DNA of 64,000 bases from Dyadobacter sp. NIV53 (lineage in GTDB: Bacteria > Bacteroidota > Bacteroidia > Cytophagales > Spirosomataceae): positions 5,676,501 through 5,740,500 of the forward strand of contig NZ_CP081299.1 in NCBI RefSeq assembly GCF_019711195.1, written 5' to 3'. The position numbers and the translations under genes are program-made. The notes under the pieces were generated by a model. The model was not told the origin of the DNA and made no database searches. It saw only the letters and a list, made by a program, of their open reading frames with translations. Positions 8,049-17,180 of the stretch are shown here, piece after piece. The stretch's first letter is position 1. Each line of letters begins with the position of its first letter.

Positions 8049-8426
8049 ATATTTTGTTTTTTTTAGTTGTCGGATTTTAGTTTGCAGGAAAAGTTAGAAA
8101 CGAAATTAATTACTAATCTCTTCATTCTGCTTCTGTTTACTATTCATTTGGGCTCTTATTTTATCAAGTTCGCTACGAACATTCTTGCATAACCATTAAG
8201 TTACTGCGGTCGGATGAGGTTTACAAGGGTTTATTTCAAATTATCGCAAAATCACGAAACGTTTTTTACGGAACATGTTTATAATATGTTCAATCAATTT
8301 TCAACCGGACGTCGAACTCCGCTTATCGTCCCAACAGGGGCGTTTCGTTGGTAGAAACCTGGTTATGCAGACGGGATAGAATCGTTTTTTAAGAAACGGC
8401 ACCGGAACTGAAAAACGTGAGCTCTT
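8049..8426. other. Intergenic region with one dispersed hairpin repeat
   Basis: Nearly 380 bases without a gene. The only structure noted is the CGTCCC/GGGGCG hairpin with a GTTTCG tail described separately. A 46-codon ATG frame across this hairpin has no protein-like features. Confidence 0.4.
8327..8352 (+). repeat. Dispersed intergenic hairpin repeat, copy 1
   Basis: CGTCCC-AACA-GGGGCG hairpin followed by TTTCGTTGG. The stem and the GGnnCGTTTsG tail are shared with two copies near 36.2 kb. Confidence 0.45.
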
Positions 8427-8708
8427 CTATAAAGTGATTTCAAAAACCCTATCTGTTTTCGAGGCAAATGCCTGAATTTTTTTGGATATTTCCGATACCT
8501 GGGCTACTTCTTTTACGAATTTTAAAAATTTCTCCTCCGACTCCCAGGTTGCATAATTAATTAAGACCGAGCCTTCCTCGTTTTTATGGATTTTGGCTGA
8601 TATAAAACCGGGAACAGCACTAACTTCTTTTTCGAAAAATTCCTGGATTAAAGGAACCAGCACTTCAATTTCTCCTTCTTTTAATTCAAACCGAACGATA
8701 ACATTCAT
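8427..8708 (-). CDS. Antibiotic biosynthesis monooxygenase (ABM/YgiN-like) domain protein
   Basis: A 93-residue single-domain protein with the ferredoxin-like ABM pattern: MNVIVRFELKEGEIEVL, a helix QEFFEKEVSAVPGFISAKIH, then NYATWESEEKFLKF. Such proteins act without metal or flavin on quinone-like substrates (YgiN type) or simply dimerise. The start MNVIVRF matches family starts; an ATG four codons upstream is also possible. It stands alone between two intergenic regions but is in a neighbourhood rich in flavin monooxygenases and SDRs. Substrate unknown. Confidence 0.8.
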   Translation of the reverse strand: MNVIVRFELKEGEIEVLVPLIQEFFEKEVSAVPGFISAKIHKNEEGSVLINYATWESEEKFLKFVKEVAQVSEISKKIQAFASKTDRVFEITL

Positions 8709-9061
8709 TGGATTATTCATCTGTTTTATTTTAAGTGTGAAATCGTATTTGTTATATAAATAAGCAAGTGCACTTTAACCACCAGAGACTAAATGGTTGT
8801 GCCGGGTGTAATTGAGTTTGGAAGAAAAGTCGTGTGTGATCCGTCGTTTACTTACACACTTATTTTTTTACCGGTTCACATTAAAAAGTTACAGCACCAC
8901 TACCAAATGTTTTTGTTTTAACGAGTTTAAGATCAATTCTGTCACTGATATTGGTTGTTTGCTGTTAAATTTCAGGTAAACAAAGTTAACCCAATTGATT
9001 TCTCACACACCGCATTTTTATACACAACATTCAACAGCCGATAAGCAGCGATAGTATTGGA
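8709..9061. other. Intergenic region, nothing recognised
   Basis: About 350 AT-rich bases between two leftward genes. No ORF, hairpin or conserved promoter element that I could support. Confidence 0.4.
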
Positions 9062-10198
9062 TTAAAAAGCCACTGTTTCTGTATTCCTTTTGCGAATAGC
9101 TTCTTCAGTTCTCGGAATGAAATTTTCTCTTACGTTCGATTCGGCTGTGGCTTGCACTTCCTCAATAAACGGGCGTAAGATATTGTTGTAATCCTCAAAC
9201 GCCAGGGTAAAATCTCCGTTTTGTTTTTTCAAAGCGTCGGCTAATGCTGTTGCTCCAATTATTGACAACGAAGCACCCATACCTGCTGCCGGCGAAGCAC
9301 AATAACCGGCATCGCCTACCAAAGCCACTCTGCCTTTTGTCCACGAAGGCATTTTAATCTGACAGAATTTATCGAAGTAAAAATCTTTCGAATTCTTTAT
9401 TTCTTCCAACAATTCTTCGGTTCTCCAGCTTTGCCCGGCAAACTGTTCCAGAATAATTTTTCTTTGCTGGTCTTCATTACGATAGTCGTAAGGAATTTCT
9501 TTTTCGGAATAGAAGCAAAAAATAATATCGGTCTTATTCTTATAAGCGTTCAGCGTAATTGCTTTGTCGGGCACATTATACATTTGCATGGTTTTCTGTT
9601 TTATCAGCAATTTGTTTAGGATTGTGATAGAAAAATATGCCTCAAGAAAATGTGTGTATTCGGCTTCGTGACCAAACCAGATTCTTCTTACAGCGGAATG
9701 TAAACCGTCGCAGCCAAAAACCAGGTCAAATGCACGTTCCGGACCGTTTTTGAAAGTGGCTTTTATATCTTCTTCCGTTTCTTTTAACGCCGTAATGCTG
9801 TCGTTGAAAATAAATTCAACATCGTTTTTTATACCATCAAATAGAATTTGCACAAACTTATCACGTTCAATTTCGATCTCCTCACCGGCAAATTCCTCAC
9901 CCTCGTTTGTCAGGTTGATAGAACCCTCTGTAACATCTTCGGCATTCTTAAATTGCACCATTTCTACATGCAATCTGTTTGATTTTAATTGCTCAAAAAT
10001 CCCCATCCGCTTTACGGCGTCGACGGCATCACCCTTTATATCAACAGCCCCTCCGGAAGTTCTCGGTTCATTTCCCAATTCAACAACAGTTACTTCGTAG
10101 CCTAGCTTATTCATCCACCATGCAGTTGAAAGCCCGGCCATGCTAGAACCCGAAACAAGTACTTTTCGCCCTGCATTTTTATCTTTTAACGATTCCAT
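9062..10198 (-). CDS. FAD-dependent monooxygenase
   Basis: A 378-residue class A flavin monooxygenase. The N-terminal Rossmann strand reads KVLVSGSSMAGLSTAWW, where the usual GxGxxG is replaced by GSSMAG as in many bacterial PHBH-type enzymes. The middle DG motif is FGCDGLHSAVR and the GD motif is RVALVGDAGYCASPAAGMGAS. The start MESLKDKN was preferred over an ATG 11 codons upstream. Downstream of two AraC regulators on the same strand and only 77 bases after the second, so likely controlled by them. Reaction is hydroxylation of an unknown aromatic or quinoid substrate. Confidence 0.86.
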   Translation of the reverse strand: MESLKDKNAGRKVLVSGSSMAGLSTAWWMNKLGYEVTVVELGNEPRTSGGAVDIKGDAVDAVKRMGIFEQLKSNRLHVEMVQFKNAEDVTEGSINLTNEGEEFAGEEIEIERDKFVQILFDGIKNDVEFIFNDSITALKETEEDIKATFKNGPERAFDLVFGCDGLHSAVRRIWFGHEAEYTHFLEAYFSITILNKLLIKQKTMQMYNVPDKAITLNAYKNKTDIIFCFYSEKEIPYDYRNEDQQRKIILEQFAGQSWRTEELLEEIKNSKDFYFDKFCQIKMPSWTKGRVALVGDAGYCASPAAGMGASLSIIGATALADALKKQNGDFTLAFEDYNNILRPFIEEVQATAESNVRENFIPRTEEAIRKRNTETVAF

Positions 10199-10275
10199 TT
10201 TTATACGATTTATTGACAATGCAAGCAACATCGTTTGATACCGATAAGAAACAGCAATACAAAGTAGGTATTGGA

Positions 10276-11133
10276 CTAATCGTGGTTTTTGCTCCGGAAA
10301 GTCAAGGCAGTCATTCCTGTAACTTTGGAAAATAATCTTGAAAAATAGGGATAGTCATCATAGCCTAATTCGGTTGCAATTTCCTTTACTGATTTACCAG
10401 AATAATAAAGCAACCGTTTTGCTTCTAAAATAATACGTTCCTGAATGTGATGTGAAACGGAAAATCCGGTTGTGTTTTTGACACATTCGTTCAGATAAGG
10501 TGTAGATATATTGAGGGTTTCGGCATATTCTGTTGGCTTTTTGACAGTGATAAAATCACGTTCCAATGCTTCTCTGAATGCTTTTGTCACAATTTCAAAT
10601 CTTGTAAACTTGTCAGGCGATTTAGCCTGTTCCATATATTGTGAGACCACCAAAGCGACCAATGCGTTGCAGCTGTCCTTTAACAGGAGATGGTAAAGTT
10701 TGTCGTTTTTTCTTTGGGAAAATTTAATGCAAAGTGATACGGCTTCTGAGAAAATGGAAAACGTCACTTTATTTAGTAGCAGCGGTTTTGCAGGTGTAAT
10801 TTCTTCCAGTAATTTCAGATATTCCGGATTCAGGTTTTCGTTATTGATCCCCCAACTGCTCACGGTTACATTTTCAAATGTGAGCATGCGGTGAACCTGA
10901 TCCGGATGCATGTAAATGATTGAGGACGGTTCAATTGTGTATTTCTTAAAATCAATTTCGATTTCAACCAATCCGGTTTCGAGCAGGAAGAACGAATGTC
11001 GGTCGTGCCGGTGCGATTGCTCTGCTTCCTCAGAACCTGGTAAGCGCCCGACAGACATTTTTTCAATGGAAATTCCTGAATCCAACTCGTCACCAAAATG
11101 ATTCACCGGAATGGAATTGGTGTTTTTAGGCAT
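10276..11133 (-). CDS. AraC family transcriptional regulator (cupin type)
   Basis: A 285-residue regulator with an N-terminal cupin-like sensor (SHRHDRHSFFLLETG, then YMHPDQVHRM) and a C-terminal AraC double helix-turn-helix: TEYAETLNISTPYLNECVKN and VKEIATELGYDDYPYFSRLF. Its ATG overlaps the stop of the AraC gene upstream (TAATG), so the two are translationally coupled. The next gene downstream is the FAD monooxygenase, its probable target. Ligand unknown. Confidence 0.85.
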   Translation of the reverse strand: MPKNTNSIPVNHFGDELDSGISIEKMSVGRLPGSEEAEQSHRHDRHSFFLLETGLVEIEIDFKKYTIEPSSIIYMHPDQVHRMLTFENVTVSSWGINNENLNPEYLKLLEEITPAKPLLLNKVTFSIFSEAVSLCIKFSQRKNDKLYHLLLKDSCNALVALVVSQYMEQAKSPDKFTRFEIVTKAFREALERDFITVKKPTEYAETLNISTPYLNECVKNTTGFSVSHHIQERIILEAKRLLYYSGKSVKEIATELGYDDYPYFSRLFSKVTGMTALTFRSKNHD

Positions 11134-11966
11134 TATTTTTCAACTTGTTTAAAAGCAATAAAATCGTGTACCACAGGAAATTTCTTTGCATTCCGGGCAA
11201 AAGCTGCTGGTGTCGTGCCACTGTATCGTTTGAATTCCTTGCTGAGGTGCGATTGATCCGTATAGCCGAACTCATGCGCTAAACCTGCAAGGCTGACATC
11301 CGGATCGAGCCATAAATGATTTCGAACCTGTTCAAAACGTATTAGACCGGACACGTCTTTAACCGTATAACCGGAAGATTCCCTGAATTTCCTTTCCAGC
11401 GTACGAACAGTCGCATTTGCAGCCTCCGCCACCTGGCTTACCGGCAACGTACCATTTGCATCCCTCATTGCCTCACCCGCCTTAGACAGCATGCCATCAC
11501 CGGTAACTTGCAACCTTGCGTTACGGAAATACTGCTTTAATTGATCAATCGCCTGTTCTATTTTATTGGCAGCTACCAACTCCTCCAGTGTGGATTGAAG
11601 CTTGGCAATCGGATGCTCAAACACGCGTATTCCGTCTTTACCGGTTGGCAGTCCAAGCAAATCGAATACCGTCCAGGGATAACACCTGATTCCAATGACT
11701 TCTAAACGGTTTTTCGAATAAAAATGAACAGGATGGTTGAGCAGCCCGATCATAAACGGGGATGATAATAATTGCAATCCGCCACCGGAAGCGATACCAC
11801 ATCCATTTCCAAAGTGAAAAATAATTTCAGCAAAACCATCAGGTACTACTTCAAAACCAGATTCATCTTCTCCCAAGTCTCTACTGTTGTACCAAAAGCA
11901 TTTGATGGCATCCCTTAATTCTCTGGGCGGTTCAAATTCCTGATGCTGTATGTCGGAAGATAGCAT
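11133..11966 (-). CDS. AraC family transcriptional regulator (DUF6597-type N-terminus)
   Basis: A 277-residue protein. The N-terminal half (FEPPRELRDAIKCFWYNSRD, VVPDGFAEIIFHFG) matches the DUF6597 sensor domain of AraC-type regulators. The C-terminal half is the DNA-binding domain: LPVSQVAEAANATVRTLERK and LAGLAHEFGYTDQSHLSKEF. It is the first gene of a regulator-regulator-monooxygenase run and ends in a TAATG overlap with the second regulator. Two different AraC sensors coupled in one operon is unusual. Ligand unknown. Confidence 0.83.
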   Translation of the reverse strand: MLSSDIQHQEFEPPRELRDAIKCFWYNSRDLGEDESGFEVVPDGFAEIIFHFGNGCGIASGGGLQLLSSPFMIGLLNHPVHFYSKNRLEVIGIRCYPWTVFDLLGLPTGKDGIRVFEHPIAKLQSTLEELVAANKIEQAIDQLKQYFRNARLQVTGDGMLSKAGEAMRDANGTLPVSQVAEAANATVRTLERKFRESSGYTVKDVSGLIRFEQVRNHLWLDPDVSLAGLAHEFGYTDQSHLSKEFKRYSGTTPAAFARNAKKFPVVHDFIAFKQVEK

Positions 11967-12180
11967 ATTTGAGGTGGCTTTTTTTACTTGTTTCTAATAT
12001 CCCGACAATTATTATTGGCGCTGATTTGAATAAAAGTGCTTTGGTAAAAGTAATGAATAAGAGATAAATAAAAGACCTTTCAGTGTTAAGCTAAGAGGCT
12101 TTTCAGATTCAAAACGAGTATCAGAAAGCACATTATGCCTTATCCTGCTAACACCACAAACTCTGATCCTGACTTTTCCA

Positions 12181-13716
12181 ATGAGTTCAACCAAAAACAA
12201 TGTTACACAAAGTATAACCCAGGTTATTGCAGCATCCTCTCTGGGAACATTAATTGAATGGTACGATTTCTATATATTTGGCAGTCTGGCGGTTATCATT
12301 GGACAACAGCTTTTTCCGAGCGATGCAGGCGCTTCTGCCCTCATTAACACCCTAGCTATTTTCGCAGCTGGTTTTATTGTCCGTCCGTTTGGTGCACTGG
12401 TTTTTGGCCGTTTGGGTGATCTGATTGGCAGGAAATATACTTTTTTACTAACATTGGTATTAATGGGCGGATCAACTTTTCTGATTGGGCTTATTCCTTC
12501 TTATTCAAGTATTGGATATGCAGCGCCAATTTTAGTATTGATTTTGCGCCTGGTTCAGGGATTGGCCCTGGGTGGGGAATATGGCGGAGCAGCTACCTAT
12601 GTTGCCGAACACGCGCCGGTTGGCCGCCGTGGCTTTTTTACAAGCTGGATACAAACCACCGCAACGCTCGGTTTATTTCTTTCCCTTGGTGTGATTGTCT
12701 TTACGAAAAATATCCTGGGAGCCGAAAAATTCGCGGACTGGGGATGGCGGATTCCTTTTCTGGTTTCAATTTTGCTGGTTGGGGTTTCTATTTATATCCG
12801 TATGAAAATGCACGAATCACCTGTTTTTACCAAACTGAAAGCGGATGGTAAAGTTTCTACGAATCCTTTAAAAGATAGTTTTCAAAAGAAAGCAAATTTT
12901 AAAATGGTTCTTCTGGCCTTATTTGGAGCAACGATGGGACAGGGTGTTATCTGGTATACCGGACAGTTTTATGCACAATCCTTTTTGGAAAATACCTGCA
13001 AACTTGATTTTAATGAATCACGTTACATTTTACTTTGGGCGATTCTTTTTGCTACTCCATTTTTCGTAGTCTTCGGTTCATGGAGTGACAGGGTAGGGAG
13101 GAAGTGGATTATGTTAAGTGGCATGCTGCTGGGAATTGTTTTTTATCGTCCGATTTACCAGTATTTCATTGACGCTACCAACGTTAAGGAATTTCAGAAG
13201 ACGGAATTAAAAACCGCTTCAACACCAAATACTACACACGAACTAGTTAAGGGAACGCTGGATTCGATGATTACTACCACCACTTTTAAAACTTTGAGTA
13301 ACGGAATTACTTTTAAAGAGTCGAAAGTGGAGGTTATTCCCGACGATGTTCTGGCACCACTTCCTGAGATCAAAACAATCATTGCTGATGTAACTTTGCC
13401 CAATCAGACATTTATCATATTCGTGCTGCTGGTATTTTTTCAGGTGTTATTGGTAACAATGGTTTATGGGCCGATCGCTGCGTTTTTAGTAGAGCTGTTT
13501 CCGACCAAGATCCGGTACACATCTATGTCTCTTCCTTATCATATCGGCAACGGAGTATTTGGCGGACTTGTGCCATTCATTGCAACACTGGTCGCTTCAT
13601 TTCCAGGCTCTACACCATTATCAGGTTTGTGGTATCCAATAGGTATTGCCGCTTTATCATTCGTAATTGGTGCAGTGTATATTGATAATAAAGGAGATAG
13701 AAATGTGGCGGATTAA
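12181..13716 (+). CDS. MFS transporter, metabolite:H+ symporter-like
   Basis: A 511-residue carrier with about twelve membrane segments. The loop 2-3 signature reads RPFGALVFGRLGDLIGRKYT, and its repeat in the second half is FGSWSDRVGRKW. The family-typical LRLVQGLALGGEYGGAATYV follows TM3-4. An extra hydrophilic segment of about 75 residues sits between two late helices (after RPIYQYFID to VTLPNQTF), as is common in the Bacteroidota members. It is followed by a DUF6814 mini-protein and a thiolase, so a carboxylic acid or ketone substrate is plausible but unproven. Confidence 0.85.
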   Translation: MSSTKNNVTQSITQVIAASSLGTLIEWYDFYIFGSLAVIIGQQLFPSDAGASALINTLAIFAAGFIVRPFGALVFGRLGDLIGRKYTFLLTLVLMGGSTFLIGLIPSYSSIGYAAPILVLILRLVQGLALGGEYGGAATYVAEHAPVGRRGFFTSWIQTTATLGLFLSLGVIVFTKNILGAEKFADWGWRIPFLVSILLVGVSIYIRMKMHESPVFTKLKADGKVSTNPLKDSFQKKANFKMVLLALFGATMGQGVIWYTGQFYAQSFLENTCKLDFNESRYILLWAILFATPFFVVFGSWSDRVGRKWIMLSGMLLGIVFYRPIYQYFIDATNVKEFQKTELKTASTPNTTHELVKGTLDSMITTTTFKTLSNGITFKESKVEVIPDDVLAPLPEIKTIIADVTLPNQTFIIFVLLVFFQVLLVTMVYGPIAAFLVELFPTKIRYTSMSLPYHIGNGVFGGLVPFIATLVASFPGSTPLSGLWYPIGIAALSFVIGAVYIDNKGDRNVAD

Positions 13717-13763
13717 ATGATTGAAATCTAAATAGTTAGTCGCTATTAACATAAAATAAAAAT

Positions 13764-13997
13764 ATGAATAATTTAAAAAAGATGCTGGGAATTGTCTGGA
13801 TTGTACTTGGTCCGGTTATTATTTTATTTTTAATTGTACAGGCTTTTGACAAAATAGCAGCCGCTTCAACCGGAATTGCCAGAACGAATACAACCTTACA
13901 ATGGTCAATCATCATCCTCATTTTTATCCCGATCTGTGCCGGTTTAATGATTTTTGGATATTATGGGTGGAAGGGAGAATATGAAAAGCTGGAGTGA
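13764..13997 (+). CDS. DUF6814 small membrane protein
   Basis: A 77-residue protein with two hydrophobic helices: IVWIVLGPVIILFLIVQAF and WSIIILIFIPICAGLMIFGY. It lies 47 bases after the MFS gene and 25 bases before the thiolase. Small proteins of this type (DUF6814) regularly follow this class of MFS carrier in Bacteroidota, suggesting a carrier subunit or assembly factor. Its role is not known. Confidence 0.75.
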   Translation: MNNLKKMLGIVWIVLGPVIILFLIVQAFDKIAAASTGIARTNTTLQWSIIILIFIPICAGLMIFGYYGWKGEYEKLE

Positions 13998-14022
13998 AAC
14001 CCTTAACTTTGACTTCAAAAAA

Positions 14023-15207
14023 ATGAAGGAGGAAGTATATATTTTGTCTGCTGCACGAACCCCGATAGGTAGTTTTGGTGGCGTATTATCATCCGTTCAT
14101 GCATGCAGGTTAGGAGCTGCTGCCATTCAGGGAGCCATTGAGAAATCAGGAATAAACCCGGATGCTGTTCAGGAAGTGTTTATGGGCAATGTAATGTCTG
14201 CAAATCTGGGACAGGCTCCTGCCCGTCAGGCTGCGGTTTATGCAGGTTTGCCACAAAATGTAATCTGTACAACAGTCAATAAAGTTTGTGCCTCGGGCAT
14301 GAAAGCGGTTGTATTTGGAGCACAGTCCATACAGCTTGGCGATGCGGAAGTAGTAATTGCCGGCGGGATGGAAAATATGTCACAAATACCATTTTACCTG
14401 CCAAAAGCCAGATATGGATACGGTTATGGAAATGGGGAAATCATTGATGGATTACAAAAAGACGGCCTTACAGATGTCTACGACCAAATTGGCATGGGTG
14501 TTTGCGGTGACAGAACAGCCGGGAAATACAATATAACCCGTGAGGATCAGGACGCTTTTGCCATACAATCTTACCAGCGAAGTGCACAATCAACTGAAAA
14601 AGGATTTTTTAAAAACGAAATAATTGAAGTTGAAATTCCATCACTTAAAGGCGGAGAACCAACATGTATCAGTGAAGACGAAGAATACAAAAGAGTTAAG
14701 TTTGACAAGATACCTGCCTTAAAACCTGCTTTTTCAAAAGACGGAACCATTACTGCCGCTAATGCTTCTACAATTAATGATGGCGCGGCGGCATTAATAT
14801 TATCTGGTTCTAAAACCTTAAAAGAAGCTGGTGTAAAACCTCTTGCACGCATTGTTGCTTATGCTGATGCCGAACAGGAACCGGCCTGGTTTACAACAAC
14901 GCCCATTCTGGCCACAAAAAAAGTGCTTAAAAAAGCAGGTTTATCTATTTCAGATATTGATTATTTTGAAGTGAACGAAGCCTTCGCAGTGGTCGCATTA
15001 GCGTACATTAAAGAATTGCAGATTGATGCTGAAAAGGTAAATGTATTTGGTGGTGCGGTATCGCTTGGGCATCCGCTTGGTGCCTCGGGAGCGCGCATTA
15101 TCACTACTTTACTCTCGGTGTTATCACAAAATAACGGACGATACGGATTGGCCGCTATCTGCAATGGCGGCGGCGGGGCATCAGCAATAATTATTGAGAG
15201 ATTATAA
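14023..15207 (+). CDS. Acetyl-CoA C-acetyltransferase (thiolase)
   Basis: A 394-residue thiolase of normal length. Nucleophilic Cys89 lies in NKVCASGMKAV; the His of the second active-site motif is in NEAFAVV-to-GGAVSLGHPLGASGARI, and the C-terminal Cys is in CNGGGGASA. It catalyses reversible condensation of two acetyl-CoA. The start MKEEVYILSAARTP was chosen over an in-frame ATG 23 codons upstream that overlaps the DUF6814 gene. Co-transcription with the MFS carrier suggests ketone-body or short-acid metabolism, which is inference. Confidence 0.9.
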   Translation: MKEEVYILSAARTPIGSFGGVLSSVHACRLGAAAIQGAIEKSGINPDAVQEVFMGNVMSANLGQAPARQAAVYAGLPQNVICTTVNKVCASGMKAVVFGAQSIQLGDAEVVIAGGMENMSQIPFYLPKARYGYGYGNGEIIDGLQKDGLTDVYDQIGMGVCGDRTAGKYNITREDQDAFAIQSYQRSAQSTEKGFFKNEIIEVEIPSLKGGEPTCISEDEEYKRVKFDKIPALKPAFSKDGTITAANASTINDGAAALILSGSKTLKEAGVKPLARIVAYADAEQEPAWFTTTPILATKKVLKKAGLSISDIDYFEVNEAFAVVALAYIKELQIDAEKVNVFGGAVSLGHPLGASGARIITTLLSVLSQNNGRYGLAAICNGGGGASAIIIERL

Positions 15208-15216
15208 TGTCAGTTA

Positions 15217-15780
15217 TTACCGGATGAGTACTTTCAGGCGGTCATAAAAGCCGGTGCTTTTGAAAGTAAATGTTTTGTGAAATATGTAATTACTTATAAA
15301 ACTGAATCCCATTCCGACAAGATAACAGATCATATCGTTGACATTTACATCTTTATTTGAATAGGGGAGGACGAAATTGTATTTGGCAAAATAATGGTTT
15401 GAAATGTAATAAGCGGCAGTCGAAAATATATAGGTGATAAAACCGGAAAACGCAGCCACCATCAGGAATTTGACCATTTCCCGCCTGCTCTGGTTTGATT
15501 TACGTGCGTCAAATGCGAATAATTTGGTCAATGCAAAACCTACCACAAAGGATGCAGCATAAGCTGGTAATATAGATTCCTGGAAAGTTAAATTGAACCA
15601 GTCCTGAAATAAACTGCTGCAAAGTAATTGAACTACGGCTCCTGTACCCGCTACAAGGAAATAAACGATGAGATCTTTGACGTTAAAAATTTTATCTTTT
15701 TTTCTTAGGGTCACGTGTGCGATAGTTAATGGAAAATGCAATGAGGGCGCAATATTAAAAATAAAATGATCCTGAAACAA
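15217..15780 (-). CDS. GtrA-like membrane protein
   Basis: Four hydrophobic helices (LIVYFLVAGTGAVVQLLCSS, LPAYAASFVVGFALTKLFAF, VKFLMVAAFSGFITYIFS and MICYLVGMGFSFISNYIFHK) and the ending YIFHKTFTFKSTG are typical of GtrA/DPMS-like proteins, small membrane proteins linked to lipid-linked sugar handling. The first 22 residues are not typical; a GTG at about 15714 beginning VTLRKKDK could be the true start. It is convergent with the thiolase, 9 bases apart. Role at the envelope is inferred from the family only. Confidence 0.7.
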   Translation of the reverse strand: MFQDHFIFNIAPSLHFPLTIAHVTLRKKDKIFNVKDLIVYFLVAGTGAVVQLLCSSLFQDWFNLTFQESILPAYAASFVVGFALTKLFAFDARKSNQSRREMVKFLMVAAFSGFITYIFSTAAYYISNHYFAKYNFVLPYSNKDVNVNDMICYLVGMGFSFISNYIFHKTFTFKSTGFYDRLKVLIR

Positions 15781-15994
15781 CGCAGTACTACCAAATTGAT
15801 CCGGCAGCTCCTTCTATGGCGGATAGCGGTAAAAAATATTTTGTGACTAACCTGACGCTATTAAGTCAGAATGCTTAATCTTTGCCAGTCGTTCAATTTA
15901 AATACAGGCAATGGCATTGTTTTTGAAACAAAATAATCTAAAACTTCACCAATAATAGGCGGGCATGATATGTTGCTTATTAAATTATCACTTT
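15781..15994. other. Divergent intergenic region
   Basis: About 210 bases between the GtrA-like gene and an outer-membrane protein gene. No gene-sized ORF and no clear promoter pair. Confidence 0.35.
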
Positions 15995-16510
15995 ATGAAA
16001 AAATATTTTTTCGGTACATTATTTACTCTGGCTGTATTAACGGCAAATGCACAAACTCAAAAATGGGCAATAGGTTTTAAAGTAGGTGAACCCAACGCAG
16101 TCAGCATACGTAAATATGGTGATCGTAATGGTTTTGATTTAAGTTTTGGTACATATACCGGTTTGTTCAAAAGTAAAACAACTTACAAAAGTTCAAACGA
16201 TAAACTGGGCGGTGTCGGAGTGATGTTCAACGGAACTTATTTATGGTATGTCCCTTTTTTTAACGAACGGATGATGGCCTATGCAGGACTTGGTGCCCAG
16301 TTAAACTCACGCCGTTATTATCCGGATAGAAGTTCTGATATACATACCAATAATATTTCATTAGGGCCTTCAGCAACTGCCGGGCTGGAATTTTTCTTTG
16401 CTCAGAAACCTGCTTCACTATTTATAGAAGGAGGAGGTTATCTCGAATTGCTGCCTAAAATTTTCTATTTCAATCCTAATCTGAGTATTGGATTAAGACA
16501 CAACTTTTAA
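15995..16510 (+). CDS. Outer-membrane beta-barrel protein
   Basis: The chosen start (MKKYFFGTLFTLAVLTANAQ) gives a clean signal peptide cut after NAQ. The mature ~150 residues alternate polar and hydrophobic residues, with Gly-rich turns (WAIGFKVGEPNAVSIRKYG, MAYAGLGAQLNSRRYYP, LSIGLRHNF) and a terminal Phe, all typical of a small outer-membrane barrel. An ATG ten codons upstream was rejected because it disrupts the signal peptide. It is followed within 16 bases by a lipoprotein gene, probably one transcript. Specific function unknown. Confidence 0.75.
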   Translation: MKKYFFGTLFTLAVLTANAQTQKWAIGFKVGEPNAVSIRKYGDRNGFDLSFGTYTGLFKSKTTYKSSNDKLGGVGVMFNGTYLWYVPFFNERMMAYAGLGAQLNSRRYYPDRSSDIHTNNISLGPSATAGLEFFFAQKPASLFIEGGGYLELLPKIFYFNPNLSIGLRHNF

Positions 16511-16525
16511 CTGATTTCAATAATC

Positions 16526-17167
16526 ATGTCAAAAAAATACTTTTTTGCTTTTTTTTCAGGTTTTGTTTTGATGATTTCGTCTTGTACAGGCGTACAGAAT
16601 ATGTCGAGTTCTTTGTCTAAATCCGGAAGCAAGCCATCATCTTCGTCTAATGAGTATTCCAGGCATGGTGATTATTTGAAAAATACAGGAGTTGCCAGCA
16701 GAGATAGTGCTTCCAGCCAGTCGGGAACTTACCCAAGCGGAGCGAAAAAGTATGAACCGGCTACAGAACCAAATACTACGGCAGTATATAGGAAAGATTA
16801 TAGCAAGCTAACTGATAAAAAACCTGAGGATTCTGATCTTGTCAAAACTGCAACTGGAAATTCTATTCAGGACTACAATCAGAAACTGATAAACCAGTAT
16901 GCAGAAATGGATAAACTGGGTGATGTTGTTCTTTATGAAATTGATATCATTGACCGCCGTTATGCAGTACTGCTGAATCAATACAAATCTGCCAGTAACG
17001 CAGATCGTGAGGTTATTTCGGGAGAGCTGGACAAACTCACTGCAAACCAGCTTACATTATATAAAGCCTACACCCATGTATATAAAAATGGGAAAACCGA
17101 TTGGCCGGGTGTGAAGAATGAAGTTGAAACTACTTTGTTCAATTTTAGAGGAATTGACAAAAAATAA
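16526..17167 (+). CDS. Lipoprotein, unknown function
   Basis: A 213-residue protein starting with a lipoprotein signal: MSKKYFFAFFSGFVLMISSC, with Cys20 as the probable lipidated residue. A Ser/Pro-rich linker follows (about residues 25-80), then a helical C-terminal domain (SIQDYNQKLINQYAEMDKLG to YTHVYKNGKTDWPGVKNEV). No recognised family. It lies just after the barrel-protein gene, suggesting a joint envelope role. Confidence 0.68.
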   Translation: MSKKYFFAFFSGFVLMISSCTGVQNMSSSLSKSGSKPSSSSNEYSRHGDYLKNTGVASRDSASSQSGTYPSGAKKYEPATEPNTTAVYRKDYSKLTDKKPEDSDLVKTATGNSIQDYNQKLINQYAEMDKLGDVVLYEIDIIDRRYAVLLNQYKSASNADREVISGELDKLTANQLTLYKAYTHVYKNGKTDWPGVKNEVETTLFNFRGIDKK

Positions 17168-17180
17168 CAGATACTACAAT

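Noticed and set aside
8219..8359. 46-codon ATG frame in the intergenic region
   Set aside because: It crosses the hairpin repeat, has no ribosome-binding site and its product has no protein-like pattern.
12012..12200. 62-codon minus-strand frame before the MFS gene
   Set aside because: It overlaps the MFS start region and has no family or signal features; more likely spurious.
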